Assembly (NCBI GenBank): GCA_036960305.1
Contig: JBALWA010000002.1
Coordinates: 124,001 to 188,000 of the forward strand
Direction of reading: 5' to 3'
DNA from: JBALVT01 sp036960305
Lineage (GTDB): Bacteria > Pseudomonadota > Gammaproteobacteria > Pseudomonadales > Halieaceae
DNA: 64,000 nucleotides
This document shows positions 52,100-61,229 of the stretch, in pieces. Position 1 is the stretch's first letter, and every line of letters starts with the position of its first letter. A program made the translations under genes and the position numbers. The notes beneath the pieces are model-generated. The model was not told the DNA's origin. It worked only from the letters and a program-made list of their open reading frames with translations, and did no database searches.

Positions 52100-54217
52100 T
52101 CAATTAGTGACTCTGGTTACCTTGCGGACGGAGCTCAGGGTTCGCAGGCGCTTCATGATTCTGGCGAGGTGTACCCGGCTTTTGACTTGCATAGCCAGGT
52201 CTACATAGGTGAACTGATAGTCTTTGTCTTCGGTGGAAATTTTGTCGATATTGACGTCCATGCTGTTAATACGGGTTGCCAGGACAGCAATCATCCCACG
52301 CCGGTTTTCAACTTCGATACGCAGCTCCGCACCGTACTCGCCTTCAACAAGGCTGTCCCATCGCAGGGCGACCAGTCGCTCAGTGTTGTCGCGCATTTCC
52401 GCAAGGTTATTACAGGTTTCGCGGTGTACCACCATGCCCTTTTCAGAGCTTAAATAGCCCTCAATGGCATCGCCGGGGATGGGGTGGCAGCAATTTGCGT
52501 AGCTGACCATAAAGCCTTCGGTACCGCGGATGGCGACGGGTTGTATTGCTTTGCCCTCACTTGCTTCCTGGCCAGAGATAGCCCCACCCAATATTTGCTG
52601 GGCGGTGATGCCTGGCAGCCGGTTACCCCGTGCGACATCTTCTAGCAGGTCAGATAAATCCGTGTAATTGTGGGCTGACATGAAGTCCGGTAATTGCTCG
52701 CCGGAGACGTCTTCCAAGCTGCTCTCCAGAGCCTGCAGTGCTTTTCCCAGCAGTCGCTCCCCCAGAGTGATAGAGTCATCGCGGGTTTGGTTTTTCAGGA
52801 AGTGTCGTATATTGGATCTGGCCTTTGCCGTCACCGCGTAGTTGAACCAGGAGGGGTTTGGTCTCGCTCCTGGCGCTGTAAGAATTTCTACTGTGTGCCC
52901 ACTTTGTAATGGCTCAGACAGGGGCGCCAGGCGACGGTTAATGCGACAGGCAACACAGCTGTTGCCGACATCCGTATGTACTGCATAGGCAAAGTCGACC
53001 GCGGTGGAGTTGCGCGGGAGTTCCAGAATTCGGCCTTTTGGGGTAAAAACGTAGATTTCATCGGGAAACAGGTCAATTTTTACGCTTTCAATGAACTCCA
53101 GGGAATTGCCCGCGCGCTGTTGCATTTCCAGTAGACCCTGAACCCACTGTCTGGCCCGGGCGTGGCTGCCATTCGCTGATTGTCCATCGCTTTTGTACAA
53201 CCAGTGCGCGGCAATACCGTTATTGGCCATCTCCTCCATCTCTTGCGTACGGATCTGGATTTCGATCGGGACTCCATGCATACCCATTAACACGGTGTGC
53301 AGGGATTGGTAGCCGTTAGCCTTGGGAATAGCGATGTAGTCCTTAAATTCGCCCGGTACGGGTTTGTACAGGCTGTGTACGCTGCCTAGTACCCGGTAAC
53401 AAGTGTCAACTGAATCGACAACGATACGAAATGCGTAGATATCCATAATTTCAGAGAATGATTTACGCTTCGTCTTCATTTTTTTGTAAATGCTGTAGAG
53501 GTGCTTCTCCCGTCCTACGACCTCAACATCATGCCCTTCCTGGGCCAGGGTGGTTTCTATCTGGTGGCTAATTTTGTCGACCAGTTCTTTGCGGTTTCCC
53601 CTGGCTTTGCGTAGCGCGGCCTCGATCCGTCGCGCACGCATTGGGTATAGCGCTCCGAAGCCCAGGTTTTCGAATTCCATCCGCACCGTATTCATGCCCA
53701 GACGCATGGCGATGGGGGCGTAGATCTCCAGGGTTTCTCGGGCGATACGCCGGCTTTTCTCCGGTTTCAGCACGCCCAGGGTGCGCATATTGTGCAGGCG
53801 GTCTGCCAGTTTGACCAGGATCACCCGAATATCCTTGGCCATGGCGAGGGCCATCTTCTGGAAGTTCTCGGCTTGTTTCTCCGCCAGGGAACTGAATTCA
53901 ATCTGCGTCAGCTTACTAACGCCATCAACTAATTCAGCGACAGTTGGCCCAAACTGGCCGCCAATAGCTGACTTTTCTATCCCGGTATCCTCAATCACAT
54001 CGTGCAACATGGCAGCCATCAGGCTCTGATGGTCCATATGCATTTCAGCGAGGATGCTCGCTACGGCGAGGGGATGGGTGATATAGGGTTCGCCACTGCG
54101 ACGCAGCTGTCCATAGTGCGCCTGCTCAGCGAAGTAGTAGGCGCGCTTGACGCTGTTGGCCTGGTCGGGACTGAGGTAACTTCTTAGGGTGGGGTCCAGG
54201 GCATCAACGGTTTGCAT
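52100..54217 (-). CDS. spoT: Bifunctional (p)ppGpp synthetase/hydrolase SpoT
   Basis: Controls the stringent-response alarmone (p)ppGpp. The 705-residue protein has an HD hydrolase domain (THPLAVASILAEMHMDHQSLMAAMLHDVIEDTG, about 45-145), a synthetase domain (FRIVVDSVDTCYRVLGSVHSLYKPVPGEFKDYIAIPKANGYQSLHT), a TGS domain (DEIYVFTPKGRILELPRNSTAVDFAYAVH), a zinc-finger/CC-type region, and a C-terminal ACT domain. Retention of both catalytic domains marks SpoT rather than RelA. It is 43 bases from rpoZ, in the rpoZ-spoT-ridA transcript. Confidence 0.96.
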   Translation of the reverse strand: MQTVDALDPTLRSYLSPDQANSVKRAYYFAEQAHYGQLRRSGEPYITHPLAVASILAEMHMDHQSLMAAMLHDVIEDTGIEKSAIGGQFGPTVAELVDGVSKLTQIEFSSLAEKQAENFQKMALAMAKDIRVILVKLADRLHNMRTLGVLKPEKSRRIARETLEIYAPIAMRLGMNTVRMEFENLGFGALYPMRARRIEAALRKARGNRKELVDKISHQIETTLAQEGHDVEVVGREKHLYSIYKKMKTKRKSFSEIMDIYAFRIVVDSVDTCYRVLGSVHSLYKPVPGEFKDYIAIPKANGYQSLHTVLMGMHGVPIEIQIRTQEMEEMANNGIAAHWLYKSDGQSANGSHARARQWVQGLLEMQQRAGNSLEFIESVKIDLFPDEIYVFTPKGRILELPRNSTAVDFAYAVHTDVGNSCVACRINRRLAPLSEPLQSGHTVEILTAPGARPNPSWFNYAVTAKARSNIRHFLKNQTRDDSITLGERLLGKALQALESSLEDVSGEQLPDFMSAHNYTDLSDLLEDVARGNRLPGITAQQILGGAISGQEASEGKAIQPVAIRGTEGFMVSYANCCHPIPGDAIEGYLSSEKGMVVHRETCNNLAEMRDNTERLVALRWDSLVEGEYGAELRIEVENRRGMIAVLATRINSMDVNIDKISTEDKDYQFTYVDLAMQVKSRVHLARIMKRLRTLSSVRKVTRVTN

Positions 54218-54260
54218 ATCAACTGACTCTTGTTATGTAACCGAAGTTGCCCATAGGGTT

Positions 54261-54521
54261 TTACAGTGCCTCGATGGCTCCCATAACTTCTGCCAGCTCT
54301 TCTTCCGCTTCCAGTTCATCTTCACGGGTCAGGATTTCAGGGCCTACCAGGCCGTCGGCAATTTCGCGAAGCGCGATGACAGTGGGCTTATCGGACTCTT
54401 CCTCTACCAGAGGGTCTTTCCCGCCGGTTGCCAGTTGGCGTGCACGTTTACTGGCTACCATAACCAACTCAAAGCGATTCGCTACATTTTCCAAACAATC
54501 TTCAACTGTTACACGTGCCAT
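54261..54521 (-). CDS. rpoZ: RNA polymerase omega subunit
   Basis: Assembly factor of RNA polymerase and part of a ppGpp binding site. The 86-residue protein carries MARVTVEDCLENVANRFELVMVASKRARQL and KPTVIALREIADGLV, both standard for omega. Grouped with spoT, as is common in gammaproteobacteria, so the alarmone enzyme and its target subunit share transcription. Confidence 0.96.
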   Translation of the reverse strand: MARVTVEDCLENVANRFELVMVASKRARQLATGGKDPLVEEESDKPTVIALREIADGLVGPEILTREDELEAEEELAEVMGAIEAL

Positions 54522-54670
54522 CTATCGTTTCTTCCCATAGTAAATGTCCGCCGACGCATGCATCTGTCAGCGGCATTAGTAGTCATCATTGGAGCCGTGC
54601 CGCGAAAATCCGTGGCCGGGGCGCCCTGTGTCCAGGCCGGCGCAGCAGTGCTGGGCCGGAAGAACCGTTA

Positions 54671-54676
54671 ATTATA
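54671..54676 (-). promoter_or_regulatory. Predicted -10 element of the rpoZ-spoT promoter
   Basis: On the minus strand TATAAT lies about 150 bases before the rpoZ start, with no good -35. The 54522-54752 gap between gmk and rpoZ otherwise shows GC-rich dyads but no gene. Confidence 0.4.
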
Positions 54677-54752
54677 CCCCATTTACCCCCTCTCCCTCCA
54701 GCGTGAATATTGCTCATGCCAGAACTGGCGGGGGCTGTGGCCAATCGGACGT

Positions 54753-55370
54753 TCAATTGAGTAGATCGGCCAGCAATTTCTCCAGGGCGGGAAGCCGGAT
54801 TTCTGTGCGCATACGCTGGCTGACGATAACGGCTTCCAGGTCAGAGAGGGCAACCGGGAATGTATCGTTGATTACCAGGTAGTCCGATTCCGTATAATGA
54901 GACATTTCTTCGACAGCTTCGGACATTCTGCGCCGGATGATGTCGGCGTCATCCTGGCCCCGGCTGGTGAGGCGCTCCTCAAGCGTTGCTTTGGAGGGGG
55001 GCAGGATAAAAATGGACTGACTGTCAGGCATTAGTCGCTTGACCTGCTGTGCGCCCTGCCAGTCAATTTCAAGAATGACGTCTATCCCCTGTGTTAGCTG
55101 TTCCTCCACCCACAGCTGAGAGGTGCCGTAGAGGTTGTCAAAGACCTGGGCGTGCTCCAGGAACGCTGTTTTATCCAGCATGGCCAAAAATGACTGCTCA
55201 CTGACAAAGTGGTAATTTACACCATCTTCCTCACCGGGGCGCATGGGCCTGGTGGTATGGGATATCGATACCTTCAAATCCTCACAGCGGTCTATCAGGG
55301 CACTGACCAGGCTGGTTTTACCGGCGCCGCTGGGCGCTGAAATGGTGAAGAGTGTTCCTGTACTGTTCAT
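54753..55370 (-). CDS. gmk: Guanylate kinase
   Basis: Phosphorylates GMP to GDP. The 205-residue protein has the P-loop SAPSGAGKTSLVSALI, the GMP-binding HTTRPMRPGEEDGVNYHF and the DIDWQGAQQVK-type segment (EIDWQGAQQVKRLMP). It lies between yicC and rpoZ on one strand. Guanine nucleotide supply matches the ppGpp gene next to it. Confidence 0.97.
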   Translation of the reverse strand: MNSTGTLFTISAPSGAGKTSLVSALIDRCEDLKVSISHTTRPMRPGEEDGVNYHFVSEQSFLAMLDKTAFLEHAQVFDNLYGTSQLWVEEQLTQGIDVILEIDWQGAQQVKRLMPDSQSIFILPPSKATLEERLTSRGQDDADIIRRRMSEAVEEMSHYTESDYLVINDTFPVALSDLEAVIVSQRMRTEIRLPALEKLLADLLN

Positions 55371-55427
55371 GTTCGATCCTGTTACCTACGGTTTTTATCT
55401 CTGGGCACGCAGCTGTTAGCGCGGTGT

Positions 55428-56294
55428 TTACTCGATATTCTGGATTTGCTCGCGCATTTGTTCGATCAGAACTTTCAACTCTACGGCATTCTGTGTTGTG
55501 CTGCTGGAAACTGATTTGGATGACAGGGTGTTTGCCTCACGATTAAGTTCCTGCATCAGGAAGTCCAGCCGTCGGCCGCAGGGACCGCCTTTCTTAAGCG
55601 TACGGCGGACCTCCGATACATGGGCTTGCAAGCGGTCCAGCTCTTCGTCTACATCGGCTTTTTGGGCGAGGTGAACCAGTTCCTGTTCGAGTCGGTTGCT
55701 GTCTACCTCAATGTCCAGTTCCTGAATACGGGTAATGACTCGATTGCGCTGTTGCTGCATCAAGTCCGGCATGATGGCCCGGGTGGCGAGCACTTCTTGC
55801 GAGACCAGCTCCAGGCGCTCCAGCACCATGGCGGCCAGTTTTTCCCCTTCTCGCTTGCGACTTTCAAGTAGTGAGCTTATGGCTTCGCCAAATAATTTCA
55901 TGGCGTCATTAAGTATTTCATCATCGGAATGAACGCTACTGCGGCAGATACCGGGGAAGTGCAAAACGTCCAGCGGGTTAAGGGGCTGACAATCGGGTAG
56001 CTGTGCTTTGATGACAGCGCTGGCCTCCAGCAGTTTTTCCAGCTGTTCGTGGTTGATGGCGAATTCGCTGGTCTGCTCGGGGTTGGACTGTAGCTTTATC
56101 ATGCAGTCCAGTTTGCCTCTGGCGAGCTTTTTGGTTGCGGCCTCGCGCAAACGCGGCTCCAGTTGGCGCAGGCTGTCGGGTAACTTAAAACTGCAATCGA
56201 GATAGCGATGGTTCACTGACCGCAATTCGACGGTCAGCACTCCCTGGCTTGTCACACTGCTCTCTCGAGCAAAGGCGGTCATGCTACAAATCAT
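55428..56294 (-). CDS. yicC: YicC/YloC-family endoribonuclease
   Basis: 288-residue protein of the YicC family, now regarded as a metal-dependent endoribonuclease acting on small RNAs and mRNAs. Typical opening MICSMTAFARESSVTSQGVLTVELRSVNHRYLDCSFKLPDSLR, a long helical middle, and the conserved end GRRLDFLMQELNREANTLSSKS. It starts divergently from rph. Physical clustering with rph, gmk and rpoZ is conserved in Pseudomonas. Confidence 0.92.
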   Translation of the reverse strand: MICSMTAFARESSVTSQGVLTVELRSVNHRYLDCSFKLPDSLRQLEPRLREAATKKLARGKLDCMIKLQSNPEQTSEFAINHEQLEKLLEASAVIKAQLPDCQPLNPLDVLHFPGICRSSVHSDDEILNDAMKLFGEAISSLLESRKREGEKLAAMVLERLELVSQEVLATRAIMPDLMQQQRNRVITRIQELDIEVDSNRLEQELVHLAQKADVDEELDRLQAHVSEVRRTLKKGGPCGRRLDFLMQELNREANTLSSKSVSSSTTQNAVELKVLIEQMREQIQNIE

Positions 56295-56433
56295 TCTGAA
56301 AACCCCTATTTCAGTGGAGAGTGAGTGTACCAGTTTGCCCGCTTTGCTCCCAGAGGGGGCGTGCTATTGTCGGGGGCAGCGCGGGCTGCGATAACGTATA
56401 CTGCGCCCCCAGTATTTTATCCGGAGAATATTT

Positions 56434-57156
56434 ATGCAGCGTCCCAGTGGCCGTGAGCCGACACAATTGAGAGATATCAGCATCACCCGTAACTTTACCT
56501 GCCACGCTGAGGGTTCGGTTTTGGTGTGTTTTGGTAATACCAAAGTTATCTGTACCGCGAGCGTGGAGCAGGGCGTACCGCGCTTTATGAGAGGAAAGGG
56601 CCGGGGTTGGGTAACGGCTGAATACGGCATGTTGCCTCGCTCCACAGACTCTCGTATGGGGCGTGAAGCCAGCCGTGGCAAGCAGGGGGGGCGTACAGTG
56701 GAGATTCAACGGTTGATCGGGCGCTCACTGCGCGCCGCGCTGGATCTGTCGAAGCTGGGTGAAAATACAATAACGATAGATTGTGATGTCATTCAGGCTG
56801 ATGGCGGCACACGTACCGCCGCCATTACTGGTGCCTGTGTGGCGCTGGTCGATGCGATTAACTACCTGCAGCGGAAGAAATTGATTAGCGGCGACCCTTT
56901 GCTGCAGATGATAGCCTCGGTTTCGGTGGGTATTTACCAAGGTGTGCCCGTACTGGACCTCGATTATCCGGAGGACTCCGCTGCTGATACCGACATGAAT
57001 GTCATTATGGGCGAGTCCGGGAGCTTTATCGAGGTACAAGGTACCGCTGAAGGCGCCCCGTTTGACCGCGATGAGCTGAATAGTTTGCTGGACCTTGCCA
57101 GTGATGGTGTGGCTCAGCTGGTAGCAATACAGCATGCGGCCCTGGCCGCAGGCTGA
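56434..57156 (+). CDS. rph: Ribonuclease PH
   Basis: Phosphorolytic 3'-5' exoribonuclease that trims tRNA 3' ends. The 240-residue protein has MQRPSGREPTQLRDISITRNF, RGKGRGWVTAEYGMLPRSTDSRMGREASRGKQGGR and TITIDCDVIQADGGTRTAAITGACVAL, all hallmark blocks. In many enterobacteria rph is co-transcribed with pyrE; here crc lies between them on the opposite strand. Confidence 0.97.
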   Translation: MQRPSGREPTQLRDISITRNFTCHAEGSVLVCFGNTKVICTASVEQGVPRFMRGKGRGWVTAEYGMLPRSTDSRMGREASRGKQGGRTVEIQRLIGRSLRAALDLSKLGENTITIDCDVIQADGGTRTAAITGACVALVDAINYLQRKKLISGDPLLQMIASVSVGIYQGVPVLDLDYPEDSAADTDMNVIMGESGSFIEVQGTAEGAPFDRDELNSLLDLASDGVAQLVAIQHAALAAG

Positions 57157-57161
57157 AGATT

Positions 57162-57926
57162 TTATAGCTCTATGTCGTAATCCATGATGACCGGCGCGTG
57201 AGAAGAAAAATCTTTGCTCTTATAGATCGCGCCGTAATCGACCGAATACTTCAATCCGCTGGAAATAACATGAAAATCAGACCGCCAGCCATTGCTGCTG
57301 CGATCGCCCTCGGGCCACCAGCTGAATTCGTCCTGGTCTGAGTTTATCTCCCTGAAGGCGTCGACATAGCCTGATTCGACCAGTTCATCCATCCACTGGC
57401 GCTCCTCAGCTAGAAAACCTGAGGAGTTGCTGTTTTTTTCGGTGTCCTGCAGGTCGCCCGCGGTATGAGCGAGATTCCAGCTGCCGCAGATAATGAACTC
57501 GCGCCGTTTGTTGCGAACTTTTTGCAGGTGGCCTTGTAGTAGATTGTAAAATTCGGATTTACGAGACTGTTGTTCCTCGTTGCCTTCTTCCGCCTTAGGC
57601 GCCAGCAGGCAGCCGACACTGAGGTTTTCGAAGTCGGCTTGTATATAGCGTCCTTCCATGTCGAAATCAGCGAAGCCCAGGCCCGTCATGATCGCTTTTG
57701 GCAATTCTCGGCAGTAAATAGCGACACCGTTCTCCTTACCCCCCACATCGTCAAAGAAGTAAGCATTGTACTCAGGGGGAAAGAAGGTGTTGTCCTGCAA
57801 GTCGTACTCAGAACATTGCAAATCCTGGATGCAGACAAAATCGGCATCCTGTTCTTTCAGCCAGTCATAAAATCCGTTTTTCGCAGCGTTCTTTATACCG
57901 TCAGCGCTGAAACTGATGATCCTCAT
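57162..57926 (-). CDS. crc: Crc-type catabolite repression control protein (exonuclease III fold, catalytic site lost)
   Basis: 254-residue protein of the exonuclease III/EEP fold with the sequence pattern of Pseudomonas Crc (MRIISFSADGI, LQDLQ-like IQDLQ, GLGFADFDMEGRYIQADF, IICGSWNLAH, FSWWPEGD, HAPVIMDYD). Key exonuclease residues have changed: the first-motif Asn is Ser7, the catalytic Glu is Asp35, the Asp of GDxN is Ser149, and the Asp before the catalytic His is Ser242 (His243 is kept). The same site is degenerate in Crc, which works with Hfq to repress translation of catabolic mRNAs. Located between rph and pyrE, as crc is in Pseudomonas. Convergent with rph, with five bases between. 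Confidence 0.85.
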   Translation of the reverse strand: MRIISFSADGIKNAAKNGFYDWLKEQDADFVCIQDLQCSEYDLQDNTFFPPEYNAYFFDDVGGKENGVAIYCRELPKAIMTGLGFADFDMEGRYIQADFENLSVGCLLAPKAEEGNEEQQSRKSEFYNLLQGHLQKVRNKRREFIICGSWNLAHTAGDLQDTEKNSNSSGFLAEERQWMDELVESGYVDAFREINSDQDEFSWWPEGDRSSNGWRSDFHVISSGLKYSVDYGAIYKSKDFSSHAPVIMDYDIEL

Positions 57927-58156
57927 TAATAGCCCCTAATTTTCAGAGCGTGTATGATACCGATGCTTTTTGCAACGCAATACACTGTGTTTGTAGCCGG
58001 TTCTGCCGGCGTCCATGCCTGGAATCTGGTAGCTATCGTCGCTAATGGTTATCTCTGCGCAGGGCAGGGTATTTTAGAGATAGCGACAGTACCAGACGCA
58101 GTTATACAACATATTCCAATTTTGGGGAACTTAAACCCACCTGACTGGACGAATTA

Positions 58157-58801
58157 ATGCACGCATACCAAACTGAATTTATCGATCTTGCGAGAGAACA
58201 CAATGTACTTAAGTTTGGCGAATTTACGCTCAAATCGGGTCGAATTAGCCCCTATTTCTTTAATGCAGGCGCTTTTTCGAGCGGCCGTGCCCTGGCGACA
58301 CTGGGGCGTTGTTACGCACAGAGTATCGTAGATTCCGGTTTGCAGTTTGATGTGCTGCTGGGGCCAGCCTACAAGGGGATACCCCTGGCTGCAGCCACGG
58401 CCGTTGCTCTCGCGGAGGGCCATGGCATCGATATCCCCTTTGCCTACAATCGCAAGGAACCTAAAAGCCATGGTGAGGGCGGCATGCTGGTCGGGGCGCC
58501 ATTACAAGGTCGAGTGCTGGTTATCGACGATGTGATTACTGCTGGAACGGCGGTCAGGGAAGTCATAGCCATGATAGAGGGTTGTGGTGCCCAATTGGCT
58601 GGCGTGGCGATTGGGCTGGATCGGCAGGAGCGGGGCTCGGGTGAACTGTCGGCCATACAGGAGATAGAGAGGCATTACTCGGTGCCGGTACTGAGTATTA
58701 TTCAGATGGGGCATATCATCGACTATCTTGAGGCACAGGGTGGGGATTCCGAAAGCGCCAGGGCATCTATGCAAGAATATCGTGAACGATATGGTGTCTG
58801 A
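58157..58801 (+). CDS. pyrE: Orotate phosphoribosyltransferase
   Basis: Forms orotidine 5'-phosphate from orotate and PRPP in pyrimidine synthesis. The 214-residue protein has FTLKSGRISPYFFNAGAF, the GPAYKGIPLAAATA loop, and the PRPP signature VLVIDDVITAGTAVRE. The 230-base gap to crc, which starts divergently, contains a small GCCGG/CCGGC hairpin at 57996-58010 but no attenuator with a T run that I can see. Confidence 0.97.
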   Translation: MHAYQTEFIDLAREHNVLKFGEFTLKSGRISPYFFNAGAFSSGRALATLGRCYAQSIVDSGLQFDVLLGPAYKGIPLAAATAVALAEGHGIDIPFAYNRKEPKSHGEGGMLVGAPLQGRVLVIDDVITAGTAVREVIAMIEGCGAQLAGVAIGLDRQERGSGELSAIQEIERHYSVPVLSIIQMGHIIDYLEAQGGDSESARASMQEYRERYGV

Positions 58802-58838
58802 TGTTGTCAAAATTCCAGATTCACAATATATTTAGCGT

Positions 58839-59489
58839 ATGACTTTGACCAGAATTAACATAATTTCCCTGATGGCACTATTGCCGTCGCTATTGTCGCC
58901 GTCTTTGGTGCAGGCCGGAGACATGTATCGATATATCAATGATGAGGGCAACGTCGTTTTGGGCTATCAGGTGCCTACCACGGATGTCAAAAAAGGGTAT
59001 GAGGTTCTGAATGAGGACGGCATTGTTATACAGGTTGTGCCTCGCGAACTGACAGAGGAAGAGCGTGAAAATATCACTGCCCAGGAAGCACTGGTCGCTG
59101 CAGCTGAGGCAGAGAAGGAGCGTTTGCGCCTGTGGGATGAATCCTTGTTGTTGCGATACAGTACGGTTGAAGACATTGAAGCTGCACGTAAACGGGCCAT
59201 GAGTTCACTGTTGATTAATGTGAGTATTTTGCGAAGCAATACACGTTCACTCAAGCAACAGGTTGAGAACTACCAGGCCCAGGCTGCTGATATAGAGCGC
59301 AGAGGCGGGGAAGTGGACCCCCAGCGGTTGGCTGCCATTGACGATTTGCAGGGCGAGATCCAGGCAACAGAGCGCTCGATTGTTGAAAGAAACAAAGAAA
59401 CGGAGGAGGTTAAAGCGGCATATCAGATGGATATTGACCGTTTTGAGCAGCTTCTGGATGTCGTAGCACTACGGCGCTCGATGAAGTAG
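58839..59489 (+). CDS. DUF4124-type exported protein with coiled coil
   Basis: 216-residue protein with a signal peptide (IISLMALLPSLLSPSLVQA) and a short DUF4124-like opening (DMYRYINDEGNVVLGYQVP). A long charged helical region follows (QQVENYQAQAADIERRGGEVDPQRL... ERSIVERNKETEEVKAAYQ), probably a coiled coil. Function unknown. It ends three bases before slmA on the other strand, so the pair is convergent. Confidence 0.78.
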   Translation: MTLTRINIISLMALLPSLLSPSLVQAGDMYRYINDEGNVVLGYQVPTTDVKKGYEVLNEDGIVIQVVPRELTEEERENITAQEALVAAAEAEKERLRLWDESLLLRYSTVEDIEAARKRAMSSLLINVSILRSNTRSLKQQVENYQAQAADIERRGGEVDPQRLAAIDDLQGEIQATERSIVERNKETEEVKAAYQMDIDRFEQLLDVVALRRSMK

Positions 59490-59491
59490 TG

Positions 59492-60127
59492 TCAGCTTAT
59501 CACTGAGCTCGCATGCCCATGAACGGGCTGTGTGACGGCTTCTCGAAAGAACCCATTCATAATCAATTGCCACTGCTGTTGCCAGTCGGTGGTTGGCGCG
59601 CGCCGGAAGCCACTGCGAACAAATTGTGATATTCGCCCTTCTGCTGCGGCCAGCAACAGGTTGGAAGCTGCGGTCAGTGGGATAACAGGGCGCAGCCCCT
59701 CTCGTACTTCAGCCTCCCGGAGAACTTGCTTTAACTGGGTTTCAAACCGATCAAATAGTTGAGCAACCCGAAGGTGCAGACGCTCCGTTTCCCCCGCAAG
59801 AGCATCTCCGGTCAGTATGCGGGTGATGCCCGGATTGCGCTCACTAAATGCCAGTAACAACATAAGCATTTTTTCACACCGTGACGCGGCGGTTGTCTCC
59901 TCAGTGAGGATGATACTGATTCTTGTGAACAGGGTTTCCTCGATGAACTCAATAAGGCCCTCAAACATCTTGGCTTTGCTTGGGAAGTGACGATACAGGG
60001 CGGCCTCAGAAACGCCTACTTGCCTGGCCAGTCCCGCAGTTGTGATGCGGTCGCATGGGTTGGCCTCCAGCATTTGAGCCAGAGCTTCCAGGATTTGCTG
60101 ACGGCGTTGGGATTTCTTGGGGGGCAT
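59492..60127 (-). CDS. slmA: Nucleoid occlusion factor SlmA
   Basis: TetR-fold DNA-binding protein that blocks FtsZ ring assembly over the nucleoid. About 211 residues from the ATG at 60127 (MPPKKSQRRQQILEALAQML); a TTG 15 bases upstream is also in frame. Helix-turn-helix RITTAGLARQVGVSEAALYRHFPSKAKMFEGLIEF. The C-terminal helical domain and location near pyrE and argB, conserved from E. coli to Pseudomonas, support SlmA over an ordinary TetR regulator. Confidence 0.93.
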   Translation of the reverse strand: MPPKKSQRRQQILEALAQMLEANPCDRITTAGLARQVGVSEAALYRHFPSKAKMFEGLIEFIEETLFTRISIILTEETTAASRCEKMLMLLLAFSERNPGITRILTGDALAGETERLHLRVAQLFDRFETQLKQVLREAEVREGLRPVIPLTAASNLLLAAAEGRISQFVRSGFRRAPTTDWQQQWQLIMNGFFREAVTQPVHGHASSVIS

Positions 60128-60262
60128 GTCAGTCCAGTTCAAAGCACGTAGTGAGTTATGCTAGCGATAACGCTGCTGACCTGCAATGTTTCTGGGGCGG
60201 AATCCTGTAGATTTTTGCCTTAGATTGAAAAATAACCCGGATAGACGCAGCTTTTTCCCACG

Positions 60263-61165
60263 TCATGATCTGCGGTTGGTGATGAGCGTTCCCACACCCT
60301 CGTCGGTGAATATCTCCAGAAGAACCGCGTGCGGCATTCTGCCATCGACGATATGGGCACTGGCAACACCACCTTTAACGGCATCCAGGGCGCAGCCGAT
60401 TTTGGGCAGCATGCCTCCGCTAATCGTGCCGTCGGATATCAAATCGTCAACCTGACGGGTGCTGAGGCCTGTGAGTATGGCGCCCTCCTTATCAAGAAGT
60501 CCCGCCACGTTGGTGAGTAACATGAGCTTCTCGGCGCCCATTACCTCGGCGATTTTTCCGGCCACCAGGTCGGCATTAATGTTGTAGGTACGACCGTCAT
60601 TGTCCGCGCCTATGGGGGCAATGACCGGGATGAAATTGCTATCGAGGATGACATTGAGAACCTCGGTATCAATTTGGTCGACCTCGCCTACATGCCCAAT
60701 ATCGACAATTTCAGAGGCACCGAGGTCGGGGCTGTAGCGATTGACCTGTAACTTGCGCGCTCGAATGAGTTGGCCATCTTTACCGGTAACGCCTATGGCC
60801 TTGCCGCCGTTCCGATTGATGGAGGAGACGATCTCCTTGTTGACGCTGCCGCCCAGGACCATTTCAACCACGTCCATGGTTTGGGCATCAGTGACACGCA
60901 TGCCGTTGACAAACTCGGTTTGGATGTTGAGCTTTTCCAGCAGGGCTCCAATCTGTGGTCCACCGCCGTGGACCACAACGGGGTTCATGCCTACCAGCTT
61001 CATCAATACCACATCTCTGGCGAAACTCTCGTGGAGTTGGGCATCCGTCATGGCGTTACCGCCAAACTTTACCACCACTGTTTTACCGATAAAACGCTGG
61101 ATATACGGTAGGGCCTCAGTTAAAACCTGGGCGATGTTGAGGGCGGATTCGCGGTTGAGTGACAT
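60263..61165 (-). CDS. argB: Acetylglutamate kinase
   Basis: Second step of arginine synthesis. The 300-residue protein has the KFGGNAM and VVHGGGPQIG phosphate loops and the substrate segment FVNGMRVTDAQTMDVVEMVLGG. It also has the N-terminal helix (residues 1-20, SLNRESALNIAQVLTEALPYIQ) found in hexameric, arginine-inhibited enzymes such as that of Pseudomonas, so feedback by arginine is likely. Next to algC as in Pseudomonas. Confidence 0.96.
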   Translation of the reverse strand: MSLNRESALNIAQVLTEALPYIQRFIGKTVVVKFGGNAMTDAQLHESFARDVVLMKLVGMNPVVVHGGGPQIGALLEKLNIQTEFVNGMRVTDAQTMDVVEMVLGGSVNKEIVSSINRNGGKAIGVTGKDGQLIRARKLQVNRYSPDLGASEIVDIGHVGEVDQIDTEVLNVILDSNFIPVIAPIGADNDGRTYNINADLVAGKIAEVMGAEKLMLLTNVAGLLDKEGAILTGLSTRQVDDLISDGTISGGMLPKIGCALDAVKGGVASAHIVDGRMPHAVLLEIFTDEGVGTLITNRRS

Positions 61166-61229
61166 ACTGTTTCCGTTGTTGTCGCCAGGACAGTTGCTAA
61201 TGCTCTAGCCTGGCGGTTGAGTGGTCTAG

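Noticed and set aside
57954..58157. 67-residue open frame before pyrE
   Set aside because: Ends at the pyrE start, has no ribosome binding site, and the sequence has no protein-like conservation I can recognise.
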